Source: Roseospira goensis
GTDB taxonomy: Bacteria > Pseudomonadota > Alphaproteobacteria > Rhodospirillales > Rhodospirillaceae
Length of the DNA stretch: 61,082 nucleotides
Reading direction: 5' to 3'
NCBI RefSeq assembly: GCF_014197795.1
Contig: NZ_JACIGI010000022.1
Coordinates: forward strand, 1-61,082
This document shows, one piece after another, positions 38,823 through 47,132 of the stretch. The position numbers and the translations under genes were made by a program. Numbering within the stretch: the first letter of the stretch is position 1; each line of letters opens with the position of its first letter. A model generated the notes under the pieces. The model had not been told where the DNA came from. It made no database searches and worked only from the letters and a program-made list of their open reading frames with translations.

Positions 38823-39332
38823 ATGCTCATCAGCCCCGCCTATGCCCAGGCCGCCGGTGGCGGCGGTGCCATGGAAAGCCTGGGGGCCTTCCTGCCCCTG
38901 ATCCTGATCTTCGTGATCTTCTACTTCCTTCTGATCCGCCCGCAGCAGAAGCGGATGAAGGAGCACAAGGCCATGCTGGAGGCGGTCCGCCGCGGTGATC
39001 GCGTGGTCACCAATGGTGGCATCGTCGGCACCGTGGTCAAGGTGGTGAACGAGACCGAGCTGTCGGTGGAGATCGCCGAGGGCGTCCGCGTGCGGGTGAT
39101 GCGCGAGATGATCGCCAACGTGCTGTCCAAGACCGAGCCGGTTTCGGGCGGGGCGGACAAGACCAAGGGCGGCAAGCCGCGCAAGGATGCGGCCAACGAA
39201 GGCCGGGACGACGACGGGGACGCCGGCGACGACGCGGACGATGGCCCGGACTCCGCGACCAGCGGGTCGGGCACGGGCGACGCCGGGCAGTCTGGCAAGC
39301 TGAAGAGCCTGCTGTCGGGCAAGAAGTCCTGA
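38823..39332 (+). CDS. yajC: Sec translocon accessory subunit YajC
   Basis: Part of the SecDF-YajC complex aiding protein export. One membrane helix (about 18-40, LGAFLPLILIFVIFYFLLI) is followed by RPQQKRMKEHKAMLEAVRRGDRVVTNGGIVGTVVKV. The start at 38823 follows AGGAG. At 169 aa it is longer than E. coli YajC (110) because of a hydrophilic tail after residue 105 that is strongly acidic (Asp-rich) before a short basic end. Confidence 0.94.
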   Translation: MLISPAYAQAAGGGGAMESLGAFLPLILIFVIFYFLLIRPQQKRMKEHKAMLEAVRRGDRVVTNGGIVGTVVKVVNETELSVEIAEGVRVRVMREMIANVLSKTEPVSGGADKTKGGKPRKDAANEGRDDDGDAGDDADDGPDSATSGSGTGDAGQSGKLKSLLSGKKS

Positions 39333-39487
39333 CGCCGTCCGTCCCGGCGCCGGTCGTCGTGGCGCCGTAAGCCCTGGCGCCGTAAGCCCTGAGCCGTCCG
39401 GGGCACCCACGGCCGGCGGCGCCGCCGACCGTGACGCTGCGTGGTCCGGGGCGCGGCCCCGGATCCCCTGTCCGAGAAAGAGCCGCA

Positions 39488-41050
39488 ATGCTGTATTTCG
39501 CGAAATGGAAGATCGGGCTGGTCCTGGCCATCTGCCTGGCCGGCTTGGTCTTCTCGGTGCCGAACGTGATCCGGGGCCAGGCGGACGCGCTGCCGGAGTG
39601 GTGGCAGCCGGTCACCTTGGGCCTCGACCTGCAAGGGGGCTCATACCTGCTGCTCGAGGTCGAGACCGACGTGGTGGTCCGTGAGCAGCTCGAGGCGCTG
39701 GTGGAGAACGCGCGCAGCGCCTTGCGCGAGGCCCGCATCCGCTACCTCGGGCTCGGGGTCGAGGGCACGGCCGCGACCGTCACCATTCCGGACTCGGCGC
39801 AGCGCGATCAGGCGCGGCGCCTGTTGCGCGACCTCGATGACCAGGTGGAGATGACCACCGAGGCCGACGGCCGCTTCGTGCTGACCCTCACCGAGCAGGC
39901 GATGGCGGAGCGCCGCAACCAGGCCGTCGAGCAGTCCATCGAGATCGTGCGCAAGCGCGTGGACGAGACCGGCACCCGCGAGCCCTCGATCCAACGCCAG
40001 GGCCAGACCCGGATCATCGTGGAATTGCCGGGCGTGGACGATCCGCAGCGCATCAAGGAGTTGATCGGGCGCACCGCCAAGCTCAACTTCCACCTGCTCG
40101 ACGAGCGGGTGTCGCCGGAAGACCTGGCGTCCGGGCAGGTGCCGCCCGGCACGGCGATCATGCCCGCGGCCGAGAACAACGCCGCCGGGCCGCCGCGCTA
40201 CGCCGTGCGCAAGCGGGTCGAGGTCTCCGGCGATCGGCTGGTGGATGCGCAGCCCAACTTCCAGGACAACCAGCCCGTCGTCAGCTTCCGGTTCGACACC
40301 GCCGGCGGCCGCCAGTTCGGCCGCGTCACCCAGGAGAGCGTGGGCCAGAACCTAGCCATCGTGCTGGACGGAGCGGTCATCAGCGCCCCGGTGATCCGGG
40401 AGCCCATCCTGGGCGGATCCGGCGTCATCTCGGGCAGCTTCTCGGTGCAGGAAACCCAGGACCTGGCGCTGCTGCTGCGTGCCGGCGCGCTCCCGGCGCC
40501 GCTCACCGTCCTGGAAGAGCGCACCGTCGGTCCGGGCCTGGGGGCGGATTCGATCGAGGCCGGCGCCCTGGCCAGCGTGCTGGGCCTGATCCTGGTGATC
40601 GTGTTCATGATCGGCGCCTACGGCCTGTTCGGGGGCATGGCCGTGGTGGCCCTGTTCGTGAATCTGTTCCTGCTGCTGGGCGCGCTCAGCCTGTTGGGGG
40701 CCACCCTGACGTTGCCCGGCATCGCCGGCATCGTGCTGACCATGGGCATGGCGGTCGACGCCAACGTGCTGATCTTCGAACGCATGCGGGAAGAGGCACG
40801 CAACGGCCGCTCGCTGATGAACAGTATCGACACCGGGTTCCGCCAGGCGTTCAAGGCCATCGTCGACGCCAACGTCACGACGCTGGTGGCGGCGGGGTTG
40901 CTGTTCTACTTCGGGTCGGGCCCGGTCAAGGGCTTCGCCGTGACCCTCAGCATCGGCATCCTCTCGTCGATGTTCACCGCCGTCATGGTCACGCGCCTGA
41001 TGGTCGTCACGTGGCTGCGGCGCGGCCACGCCAAAGCCCTGCCGATCTGA
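39488..41050 (+). CDS. secD: Protein translocase subunit SecD
   Basis: A proton-driven export motor subunit of the RND superfamily, 520 aa. An N-terminal helix is followed by the periplasmic P1 domain with LGLDLQGGSYLLLEV, and six C-terminal helices with GMAVDANVLIFERMREEARNG. Helix motif LLLRAGALPAPL is present. The ATG at 39488 begins MLYFAKWKIGLV. secF follows after 12 bp. Confidence 0.96.
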   Translation: MLYFAKWKIGLVLAICLAGLVFSVPNVIRGQADALPEWWQPVTLGLDLQGGSYLLLEVETDVVVREQLEALVENARSALREARIRYLGLGVEGTAATVTIPDSAQRDQARRLLRDLDDQVEMTTEADGRFVLTLTEQAMAERRNQAVEQSIEIVRKRVDETGTREPSIQRQGQTRIIVELPGVDDPQRIKELIGRTAKLNFHLLDERVSPEDLASGQVPPGTAIMPAAENNAAGPPRYAVRKRVEVSGDRLVDAQPNFQDNQPVVSFRFDTAGGRQFGRVTQESVGQNLAIVLDGAVISAPVIREPILGGSGVISGSFSVQETQDLALLLRAGALPAPLTVLEERTVGPGLGADSIEAGALASVLGLILVIVFMIGAYGLFGGMAVVALFVNLFLLLGALSLLGATLTLPGIAGIVLTMGMAVDANVLIFERMREEARNGRSLMNSIDTGFRQAFKAIVDANVTTLVAAGLLFYFGSGPVKGFAVTLSIGILSSMFTAVMVTRLMVVTWLRRGHAKALPI

Positions 41051-41062
41051 GGTCCCGATCCC

Positions 41063-42181
41063 ATGCGTCCGCTGATCAACATCGTTCCGGTCGACACCAG
41101 CATCGACTTCATGAAGCGCCGCATCCAGGCGCTGATCCTGTCGGGCATCCTGATGGTGGCGGCCGTCGTCTCCCTGGGCGTCCAGCAGCTCAACTTCGGC
41201 ATTGATTTCGCTGGTGGCATCCTGGTCGAGGCCCGCATGCCCGGCGAGCCGGACATGGCCGACCTGCGCGACCGCCTCAACGGGCTGGGGCTGGGGGCGG
41301 TCTCGCTGACCCACATCGGGGAAGATGCGCGCGACGTCATGATCCGCGTGCAGCAGCCGGACGACACCACGGAGGAGCAGGAGAACGCCGCCCTGAACGC
41401 CATCCAGGGCGTGCTCGGCGACGGAGTGGATTACCGCCGGGTCGAACTGGTCGGCCCCAAGGTCGGCGGGGAGCTGATCGAGGCCGGAATCTGGGCGGTG
41501 TCGCTGTCGATCCTGGCCATCGTGGTCTACATCTGGTTCCGCTTCGAATGGCAGTTCGCGGTCGGGGCCATGGTGGCCCTGATCCACGACGTGCTCATCA
41601 CGCTCGGCCTGTTCTCGGTCCTGCGTCTGGAGTTCGACCTGACCACCGTGGCGGCGCTGCTGACCCTGGCCGGCTACTCCATCAACGACACCGTGGTGGT
41701 CTACGACCGGGTGCGGGAGAAGCTGCGCCGGTACAAGAAGCTGGCGCTGGTGGACCTGCTGAATCTGGCACTGAACCGGACGCTGTCACGCACCATCCTG
41801 ACGTCGGTGACGACCTTGATGGCCGTGCTGTCGCTGTTGTTCCTGGGCGGCGACGTGCTGCGCAACTTCAGCGCCGCGCTGGCCTTCGGCATCGTCATCG
41901 GCACCTATTCGACCATCTATGTGGCGGTGCCGATCCTGGTCTATTTCGACCTCCGCCGCGAGGCCATCGTGGGCGAGGAGGAGGCCGCCGCCGAGGGCGA
42001 GACGGACGCGTCGGCTCCCGACGAGACGGGAGCGGGCGCGGCGGAAGGGTTGCCGACGGCGGCCCCCGAGACCGCACCGGCCGGCGCGCCGGCCGCCCCG
42101 CCCGCGTCCCCGGCGCAGGGCCGCGGCGGCGGGGCCAAGGCGCGCGGCGGCAAGAAGAAGGGGCGCGGCAAGCGGCGCTAG
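41063..42181 (+). CDS. secF: Protein translocase subunit SecF
   Basis: SecD partner, 372 aa. Recognisable are NFGIDFAGGILVEAR, the helix motif YSINDTVVVYDRVREKLR and ALSLLFLGGDVLRNFSAALAFGIVIGTYSTIYVAVPI. After residue 305 comes a 65-residue cytoplasmic tail, first acidic/Ala-Pro-rich, then ending in a dense Lys/Arg/Gly run (KARGGKKKGRGKRR). The TAG stop is the first triplet of repeat copy B. Confidence 0.96.
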   Translation: MRPLINIVPVDTSIDFMKRRIQALILSGILMVAAVVSLGVQQLNFGIDFAGGILVEARMPGEPDMADLRDRLNGLGLGAVSLTHIGEDARDVMIRVQQPDDTTEEQENAALNAIQGVLGDGVDYRRVELVGPKVGGELIEAGIWAVSLSILAIVVYIWFRFEWQFAVGAMVALIHDVLITLGLFSVLRLEFDLTTVAALLTLAGYSINDTVVVYDRVREKLRRYKKLALVDLLNLALNRTLSRTILTSVTTLMAVLSLLFLGGDVLRNFSAALAFGIVIGTYSTIYVAVPILVYFDLRREAIVGEEEAAAEGETDASAPDETGAGAAEGLPTAAPETAPAGAPAAPPASPAQGRGGGAKARGGKKKGRGKRR

Positions 42182-42317
42182 CGCGGATCGCGATCAATCT
42201 GAACCACGACGTGGTACGGATTGATCGCTTGATTCCGCGATCATTGTATGAGTTGCAGCCGATGATCGCGACACACCGAAATCCCGCCGCGAGTCCGGTG
42301 TGTCGCAATCGGCTGTC
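42179..42317 (+). repeat. Dispersed stop-codon-linked palindromic repeat, copy B
   Basis: It begins at the secF stop with TAGCGCGGATCGCGATCA and carries an extra nested hairpin (GATCAATC...GATTGATC). Then come TGTATGAGT and CAGCCGATGATC, and finally the stem GACACACCG...CGGTGTGTC with core GAAATC/CGCGAGTC, ending CAATCGG. This is the longest copy. Confidence 0.8.
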
Positions 42318-42451
42318 AGGGGCCGGCCGGCCCAGAGTGGCACCGGGGCGGGGTTGATCGCGTCCGCCCCGGCCCCACGTCTGAACGCGGACACGTCTGA
42401 ACGCGGACAGGTCAGGACGCGTCAACTCAGGACCCAGGCAGGCGGCCGCTC

Positions 42452-42814
42452 ATGGACATTACCCCCCTTGTTCCCGCCAACCGCCAACTCGTGCAGGCGT
42501 ATGGTGACGGCGCATTCCGGATCAGCGGCGTCCAGCACGCCGGCTCGGTCATCGTATTTCCGGATCGTGTGCTGCCCTGGTCCGGCGAGATCAGCGCCGA
42601 TGGCCTCGACGCCGTGGTGGGTGCGGCGGACGCGGTCGAGATCCTGATCCTCGGCTGCGGACCTGCGATGACGCTGGTGCCGTCGACGCTGCGCCAGACC
42701 CTGCGCGCCCACGGCATCGCGGTCGAGCCGATGGACACCGGGGCCGGCTGCCGCACCTACAACGTCCTGCTGGCCGAGGAGCGGCGCGTGGCGGCGGCCC
42801 TGGTCGCGGTGTGA
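42452..42814 (+). CDS. Mth938-like domain protein, 120 aa
   Basis: Small protein of the Mth938/NDUFAF3 family. Core features are QAYGDGAFRISGVQHAGSVIVFPDRVLPW, EILILGCGPAM and GIAVEPMDTGAGCRTYNVLLAEERRVAAALVAV. Mitochondrial NDUFAF3 assists complex I assembly; the bacterial role is inferred. The nearby squalene/phytoene synthase-family protein resembles NDUFAF6, another complex I factor, and both follow secDF as in many alphaproteobacteria. Confidence 0.88.
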   Translation: MDITPLVPANRQLVQAYGDGAFRISGVQHAGSVIVFPDRVLPWSGEISADGLDAVVGAADAVEILILGCGPAMTLVPSTLRQTLRAHGIAVEPMDTGAGCRTYNVLLAEERRVAAALVAV

Positions 42815-42861
42815 TCGCGCACGCATCGCCGCCCGTGGTCGCGACCGCGCCTTACCAACGA

Positions 42862-42890
42862 AAAACGGGGCTCCGCGGCGGAGCCCCGTT
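42862..42890. terminator. Bidirectional terminator between the Mth938 gene and sodB
   Basis: ACGGGGCTCCG-CGG-CGGAGCCCCGT with five A on the left, giving a T5 tract for minus-strand (sodB) transcripts. Confidence 0.85.
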
Positions 42891-42917
42891 CGTCATCAAA
42901 GCGGTGTGGCCGGCGGA

Positions 42918-43517
42918 TCAGGCGGCCTTCGCCAGGTTCTCGTTGACGAAGTCCCAGTTCACCAGGTGGTCCAGGAACGTGGTCAGGAAGTCCGGGCGCC
43001 GGTTCTGGAAGTCCAGGTAATAGGCGTGCTCCCAGACGTCGCAGGTCAGGAGCGCGGTCTGGCCGTGCACCATCGGGTTCTCGGCGTTGGGGGTCTTGGT
43101 CACCTTGAGGGTGCCGCCGTCCAGCACCAGCCAGGCCCAGCCGGATCCGAACTGGGTCGCGCCGGCGGCCTTGAACTCCTCCTTGAACTTTTCGAAGGAG
43201 CCGAAGGCTTCGTCGATCTTGCCCGCGATCGCGCCGGTGGGGGCGCCGCCGCCGCCGGGCCTCATGCCGTGCCAGAAGAAGGTGTGGTTCCAGACCTGGG
43301 CGCTGTTGTTGAACACGCCGGTATTCTTGTCCGTCCAGGACTTCATGATGACCTCGTCCAGACCCATGTCCGCCATGGGCGTGTCCTTGGTCAGGTTGTT
43401 CAGGTTGGTGACGTAGGTCTGATGGTGCTTGCCGTGGTGGAACTCCAGCGTCTGCGCCGACATATGCGGCTCCAGCGCGGACGTGTCGTAGGGCAGGGGG
43501 GGAAGCTCGAACGCCAT
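42918..43517 (-). CDS. sodB: Superoxide dismutase, iron type
   Basis: It removes superoxide in the cytoplasm. Metal ligands H27, H78, D160 and H164 are present (LEFHHGKHH, QVWNHTFFWHG, CDVWEHAYYLD). Q74 in SAQVWNH and the GSGWAWL motif suit the Fe or cambialistic class. 199 aa, normal. An 18-bp tandem duplication lies in its leader (43525-43560). The start at 43517 is the family start. Confidence 0.95.
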   Translation of the reverse strand: MAFELPPLPYDTSALEPHMSAQTLEFHHGKHHQTYVTNLNNLTKDTPMADMGLDEVIMKSWTDKNTGVFNNSAQVWNHTFFWHGMRPGGGGAPTGAIAGKIDEAFGSFEKFKEEFKAAGATQFGSGWAWLVLDGGTLKVTKTPNAENPMVHGQTALLTCDVWEHAYYLDFQNRRPDFLTTFLDHLVNWDFVNENLAKAA

Positions 43518-43524
43518 TCTCAAC

Positions 43525-43560
43525 CTCGTCTGACTGTGCTGTCTCGTCTGACTGTGCTGT
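43525..43560. repeat. 18-bp perfect tandem duplication in the sodB leader
   Basis: CTCGTCTGACTGTGCTGT occurs at 43525-43542 and 43543-43560, 8-43 bp upstream of the sodB start on the minus strand, where it would affect the 5' leader or an operator. Confidence 0.9.
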
Positions 43561-43768
43561 GGGCGGCCCCGACGGGTCGCCCCATCGGGGAGGCGGGCCG
43601 GTCCCGGTCCGCGGGTGCTGCGAAAGTGCGAAACGAACGTGGGATGCACCGAACACCAGCGTACATAGGGCGCGGTCGCGGGCGTGTGAAGTGTGGAACC
43701 GTTCAAAGCGGGCGCGGGAGGCCGGGCGCATCCGGCGCCCGGCCCGTGGCTGACGGGAGGACGGGGCC

Positions 43769-44629
43769 ATGACCCGGGGCGCCGAGACGTGTGCCGATCT
43801 GGTGCGGCGGCAGGACCGAGACCGCTATCTGCTCGCCATGCTGGCCCCGCCGGAGCGCCGGCCGGCGCTGCTGGCGCTGTACGCCATGGCCACCGAGGCG
43901 GCGCGGGTGCCGGGGCTGGTCAGCGAGCCCATGCTCGGGGTGATCCGGCTTCAGTACTGGCGCGATCTGGTCACCGCCGACGATCCGGCGGCGGCGGCAC
44001 GGGGCAATCCGGTGGCCGAGGCGCTGGCGGCGACGGTCCTGGTGGATGTGGACACGGCGGGGCGGGCCCTGCTGGTCGAACACCTTGAGGGGTGGGGGGC
44101 GGATCTGGCCCCGGAGGCGCCGCCCGACGAGGCCGCGGCGCGGCGACAGGCGGCGGCGACGGCCGGTGCCCTGGCCGAGGCCTCGGCCCGGCTGCTGGGG
44201 GCGCGGGAGGCCGACAGCCTCACGGTCGCCCGCCACGTGGGCACCGCCTGGGGCCTGGTCGCGGTGGCCCGGGCCACGCCGGGGCTGCTGGCGCACGGGC
44301 GGTTGCGGCTGCCGCTCGATGCCCTGCGCGCAGCCGGTCGCGACGCCCGGACCGTGCTGGCCGGCGCGGATGCCGAGAGGATCGGGATCCGCGCCGGCGT
44401 GGCGGCCCTGGTGGCGCTGGCCGACACCGAACTCGCGGCCGCGACGGCGGCGGTGCGGGGTGGGCCCGTGGAGCGGGCCGCCCGCCCGGCGCTGCGGCAG
44501 GCGGTGCAGGCCCGCCGGATCCTGGCCGCGCTGCGCCGCGCCGGCTGCGACCCGTTCGATGGGCGCTTGGCCCGGGTGCCGCCGCCTCTGACCGCGTTGG
44601 TCTGGGACCGCCTGCGGTGGGGGGCCTGA
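43769..44629 (+). CDS. Squalene/phytoene synthase-family protein (NDUFAF6-like), 286 aa
   Basis: An isoprenoid-synthase-like fold: YLLAMLAPPERRPALLALYAMATEAARVPGLVSEPMLGVIRLQYWRD at residues 20-66 and GTAWGLVAVARATPGLLAHGRLRLP near 155-180. The DxxxD motifs of true squalene or phytoene synthases are not evident, so it probably is not an active synthase. It resembles mitochondrial NDUFAF6, a complex I assembly factor. The Mth938 gene nearby points the same way. Confidence 0.8.
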   Translation: MTRGAETCADLVRRQDRDRYLLAMLAPPERRPALLALYAMATEAARVPGLVSEPMLGVIRLQYWRDLVTADDPAAAARGNPVAEALAATVLVDVDTAGRALLVEHLEGWGADLAPEAPPDEAAARRQAAATAGALAEASARLLGAREADSLTVARHVGTAWGLVAVARATPGLLAHGRLRLPLDALRAAGRDARTVLAGADAERIGIRAGVAALVALADTELAAATAAVRGGPVERAARPALRQAVQARRILAALRRAGCDPFDGRLARVPPPLTALVWDRLRWGA

Positions 44630-45178
44630 TCGGTCCGACCGGCCCCCGTGAGGACGCGGACGGTGGGACGGTGAAGGTGACAGGGTCACGACACGGTGAT
44701 GACAGGGTGTTGACGGGGTGTCGACAGGACAAGGACATGGACGGCGGCGGTTGGAGCGTGGCTGTGATTGTGCTGTGACTTGCCGCGCCAAGCCCCTGAC
44801 CGGGCGAATTATTTCGGTGTGGCGGGGTGTATTCTGACCGGCCCCGGCGACGCGTCGACCGGAAGCCGGCCCCGCGTGCCGCGTGCAGTGACCCCAGGAG
44901 TTCAGCCGCGATCTCATACATTCGTTATAACATCATATGCCTTCAGGAGGTATCGGTCCGGCTTCGGACCGCCATGCCGTGTCACGGGCGAAGCAGTCAA
45001 CCGGCTGTCCTGTATCGGCGACGGGGCTGTCTTGCAGGGCCGAGGGTTGCCATCCCTCGGGACGGTCTGTAGACTGAAGAAATTCAGACAGAGTCATCAA
45101 ACAAAACGACCGGCAAGCAGAGCGACCGGAACCGGATCGAACGGGCAGACCGGGCGATGGGTCGTGACGGAGGATCGG
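44630..45178. other. Intergenic region with degenerate GACAGGGTGT-type repeats
   Basis: No gene longer than 60 codons is convincing. From 44660 to 44750 short direct repeats (GACGGTG, GACAGGGT, GACGGGGTGTCGACAGG) recur imperfectly. A lower-GC stretch at 44920-44950 (CATTCGTTATAACATCATATG) could hold a promoter for the small ORF at 45179. Confidence 0.45.
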
Positions 45179-45397
45179 ATGAAACGTGACACATGCTCCC
45201 CGCTTGAGCATCTGGCCGGTGTCGTCGCGGTGGTGGGGCTGAGCATGATCCTGCACGCCGGCTTGCACACCGGAGCCACCTACCTGGCGGCGCCGGCGTC
45301 GATCCCGGGCTTGGAGGACGGCCCCGGACCGCACATTGCGGCGCCGGATTCCGCGGTTTGGGGACGGGCGGTGCTCCGCCTCAATGGCATGCCCTGA
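45179..45397 (+). CDS. Small hypothetical protein upstream of nif, 72 aa
   Basis: ATG at 45179 follows GGAGG by 5-6 bases. The peptide begins MKRDTCSPLEHLAGVV and has one likely membrane or signal segment (residues 12-32, AGVVAVVGLSMILHAGLH), then a Gly/Pro-rich segment. A clear terminator follows at 45483. No family is recognised. The good ribosome site, hydrophobic helix and terminator argue for a real gene; nearness to nif suggests, but does not show, a link. Confidence 0.5.
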   Translation: MKRDTCSPLEHLAGVVAVVGLSMILHAGLHTGATYLAAPASIPGLEDGPGPHIAAPDSAVWGRAVLRLNGMP

Positions 45398-45429
45398 CCC
45401 GCGACCCGCGACCCGCGACCCGCGACCTG
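45396..45429. repeat. 7-bp tandem repeat GACCCGC
   Basis: Four perfect GACCCGC units, then degenerate GACCTGT, directly after the small ORF stop. Confidence 0.85.
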
Positions 45430-45482
45430 TGACAACGACAGAGGCCAGGCCGGGTGACGGCGCGGCCCTTCATCGGACCAGA

Positions 45483-45509
45483 CCCGGCGGCCGGACACCG
45501 CCGGGTTTT
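45483..45509 (+). terminator. Terminator upstream of the nif operon
   Basis: CCCGGCGG-CCGGACA-CCGCCGGG followed by TTTT; it ends transcription from the small ORF before the nifE promoter. Confidence 0.8.
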
Positions 45510-45557
45510 GTGTATCGGGGCCGTCGGCGCCGGGCGTCGCGGGTGCGACAGTCGGCA

Positions 45558-45573
45558 TGTCGGATCTCCGACA
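45558..45573 (+). promoter_or_regulatory. NifA upstream activator sequence
   Basis: TGT-CGGATCTCCG-ACA matches the NifA consensus TGT-N10-ACA exactly. It is centred about 60 bp before the -24 element, the right distance for looping to sigma-54 polymerase. Confidence 0.85.
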
Positions 45574-45594
45574 CGGTGTGGTGCACACCCGGCC

Positions 45595-45607
45595 CAACAC
45601 ATTGAAA
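45595..45607 (-). promoter_or_regulatory. IHF-like site between UAS and nifE promoter
   Basis: On the minus strand TTTCAATGTGTTG fits WATCAA-N4-TTR with one mismatch. Its place between the UAS and the promoter is where IHF normally bends DNA in nif promoters. Confidence 0.45.
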
Positions 45608-45625
45608 TCGCGGCACAGAGGGAGT

Positions 45626-45641
45626 TGGCACCGGTCTTGCT
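45626..45641 (+). promoter_or_regulatory. Sigma-54 (-24/-12) promoter of nifENX
   Basis: TGGCAC-CGGTC-TTGCT is a perfect match to the sigma-54 consensus, 52 bp before the nifE start. Confidence 0.92.
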
Positions 45642-45692
45642 GCGGCTTCGGGCGTCGCCCCGTGGGGGGTGTTCGCCTTCAGGAGGTCGCGC

Positions 45693-47132
45693 ATGCTCAC
45701 CGATCGTCTGGCCCCGGTGTTCGACGAACCGGCCTGCGCCACCAACCGCGCCAAGACCGACGCGGACCGCAAGGCCGGCTGCCGCACCAAGGGGCCGGCG
45801 CCCGGGGCGGCGGCGGGTGGCTGCGCCTTCGACGGTGCCAAGATCGCGCTCCAGCCCATTGTCGATGCTGCCCATATCGTGCATGGCCCGATCGCCTGCG
45901 AGGGCAACAACTGGGACAACCGGCACGCCGCCTCGTCCGGACCCGACCTGTACCGCCGGGGCCTGACCACCGACCTCGGCGAGATGGACGTCATCCAGGG
46001 CGGTGAGAAAAAGCTGTGGCGGGCCATCCGCGAGGCGGTGGAGCGGTTTGATCCGCCGGCCGTGTTCGTCTACCAGACCTGCGTTCCCGCCCTGATCGGT
46101 GACGACCTGCATGCGGTCTGCCAGGCGGCGGCGGAGCGGTTCGCCCGGCCGGTCATCCCGGTCGAGACGCCGGGCTTCGTCGGCAGCAAGAACCTGGGCA
46201 ACCGGCTGGCGGGGCAGACCCTGGTCGACCATGTCATCGGCACCGTCGAGCCGGAGACGACCACCCCGACCGACATTGCCCTGATCGCCGAGTACAACAT
46301 CCAGGGCGAGCTGTGGCAGCTTACCCCGCTGTTCGAGCGCCTGGGGATCCGCCTGCTGTCCTGCATCACCGGCGATGCCCGCTTCCGCTCGGTGGCGCAG
46401 GCGCATCGGGCGCGGGCGGCGATGGTGGTGTGCTCCCAGGCCATGCTGAACGTCGGCCGGGGCCTGCGGGAGCGCTGGGGCATTCCGTTCTTCGAGGGCT
46501 CGTTCCACGGCGTGCGCGCGACGTCAGAGGCGTTGCGCGGCTTCGCCCGCCTGCTGGTCGAACGCGGCGCGCCGGCCGATCTGATCGACCGCACCGAAAC
46601 CCTGATCGCGGAGGAGGAGGCGGCCGTCTGGCGCCGCTTCGCGCCGCTTCGCGACCGTCTCGCCGGCAAGCGGGTGCTGCTCTACACCGGCGGCCACAAG
46701 AGTTGGTCCATCGTCTCGACGCTCCAGGACATGGGCATGACCGTCATCGGCACCTCGGTGCGCAAGGCCACCGAGGACGACGCTGCCCGCGCCCGGGCGT
46801 TGCTCGGTGAGGACGGCCAGCTCTTCGGCGCCATCCCGAATGCCGAGATGTACCGCATGCTGCGCGACGGCGAGGCCGACATCATGCTGTCCGGCGGCCG
46901 CAGCCAGTTCGTGGCGCTGAAGGCGCGCCGGCCGTGGCTGGACACCAACCAGGAGCGCCACCATGCCTACGCCGGCTACGCGGGCTTCCTGGTGCTGGCC
47001 GAGCGCATCGCCCTGACCCTGGATGCGCCGGTGTGGCCGCTGGTCAACGGCCCGGCGCCCTGGGATGACGGCTGGGACCCCGACTGGGATGACGGCTGGG
47101 ATGGGACGGCGACCGGGGAGGGATTGGCATGA
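45693..47132 (+). CDS. nifE: Nitrogenase FeMo-cofactor scaffold protein NifE
   Basis: With NifN it forms the scaffold on which the NifB product is matured to FeMo-co. NifD-like motifs are CAFDGAKIALQPIVDAAHIVHGPIACEGNNWDNR, VFVYQTCVPALIGDDL, and GFVGSKNLGNRLAG. The start at 45693 follows AGGAGGTC. 479 aa. The C-terminus carries an unusual Trp/Asp/Gly-rich tail built from a 17-bp direct repeat (47061-47077, 47085-47101). nifN overlaps by ATGA. Confidence 0.96.
   Translation: MLTDRLAPVFDEPACATNRAKTDADRKAGCRTKGPAPGAAAGGCAFDGAKIALQPIVDAAHIVHGPIACEGNNWDNRHAASSGPDLYRRGLTTDLGEMDVIQGGEKKLWRAIREAVERFDPPAVFVYQTCVPALIGDDLHAVCQAAAERFARPVIPVETPGFVGSKNLGNRLAGQTLVDHVIGTVEPETTTPTDIALIAEYNIQGELWQLTPLFERLGIRLLSCITGDARFRSVAQAHRARAAMVVCSQAMLNVGRGLRERWGIPFFEGSFHGVRATSEALRGFARLLVERGAPADLIDRTETLIAEEEAAVWRRFAPLRDRLAGKRVLLYTGGHKSWSIVSTLQDMGMTVIGTSVRKATEDDAARARALLGEDGQLFGAIPNAEMYRMLRDGEADIMLSGGRSQFVALKARRPWLDTNQERHHAYAGYAGFLVLAERIALTLDAPVWPLVNGPAPWDDGWDPDWDDGWDGTATGEGLA
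47061..47101 (+). repeat. Direct repeat coding the NifE tail
   Basis: TGGGATGACGGCTGGGA occurs at 47061-47077 and 47085-47101, a 24-bp period that keeps frame and duplicates the residues WDDGWD. Confidence 0.85.

Noticed and set aside
44901-44924. Possible fourth copy of the dispersed repeat (minus-strand TGTATGAG...GCGGCTGAA)
   Set aside because: Only the short middle block matches; the TAGCG block, the stem and a host stop codon are missing, so chance is likely.
45396-45429. 7-bp repeats as a CRISPR or iteron array
   Set aside because: Units are contiguous with no spacers and only four perfect copies; a simple tandem repeat. No CRISPR array or cas gene was seen anywhere in the window.
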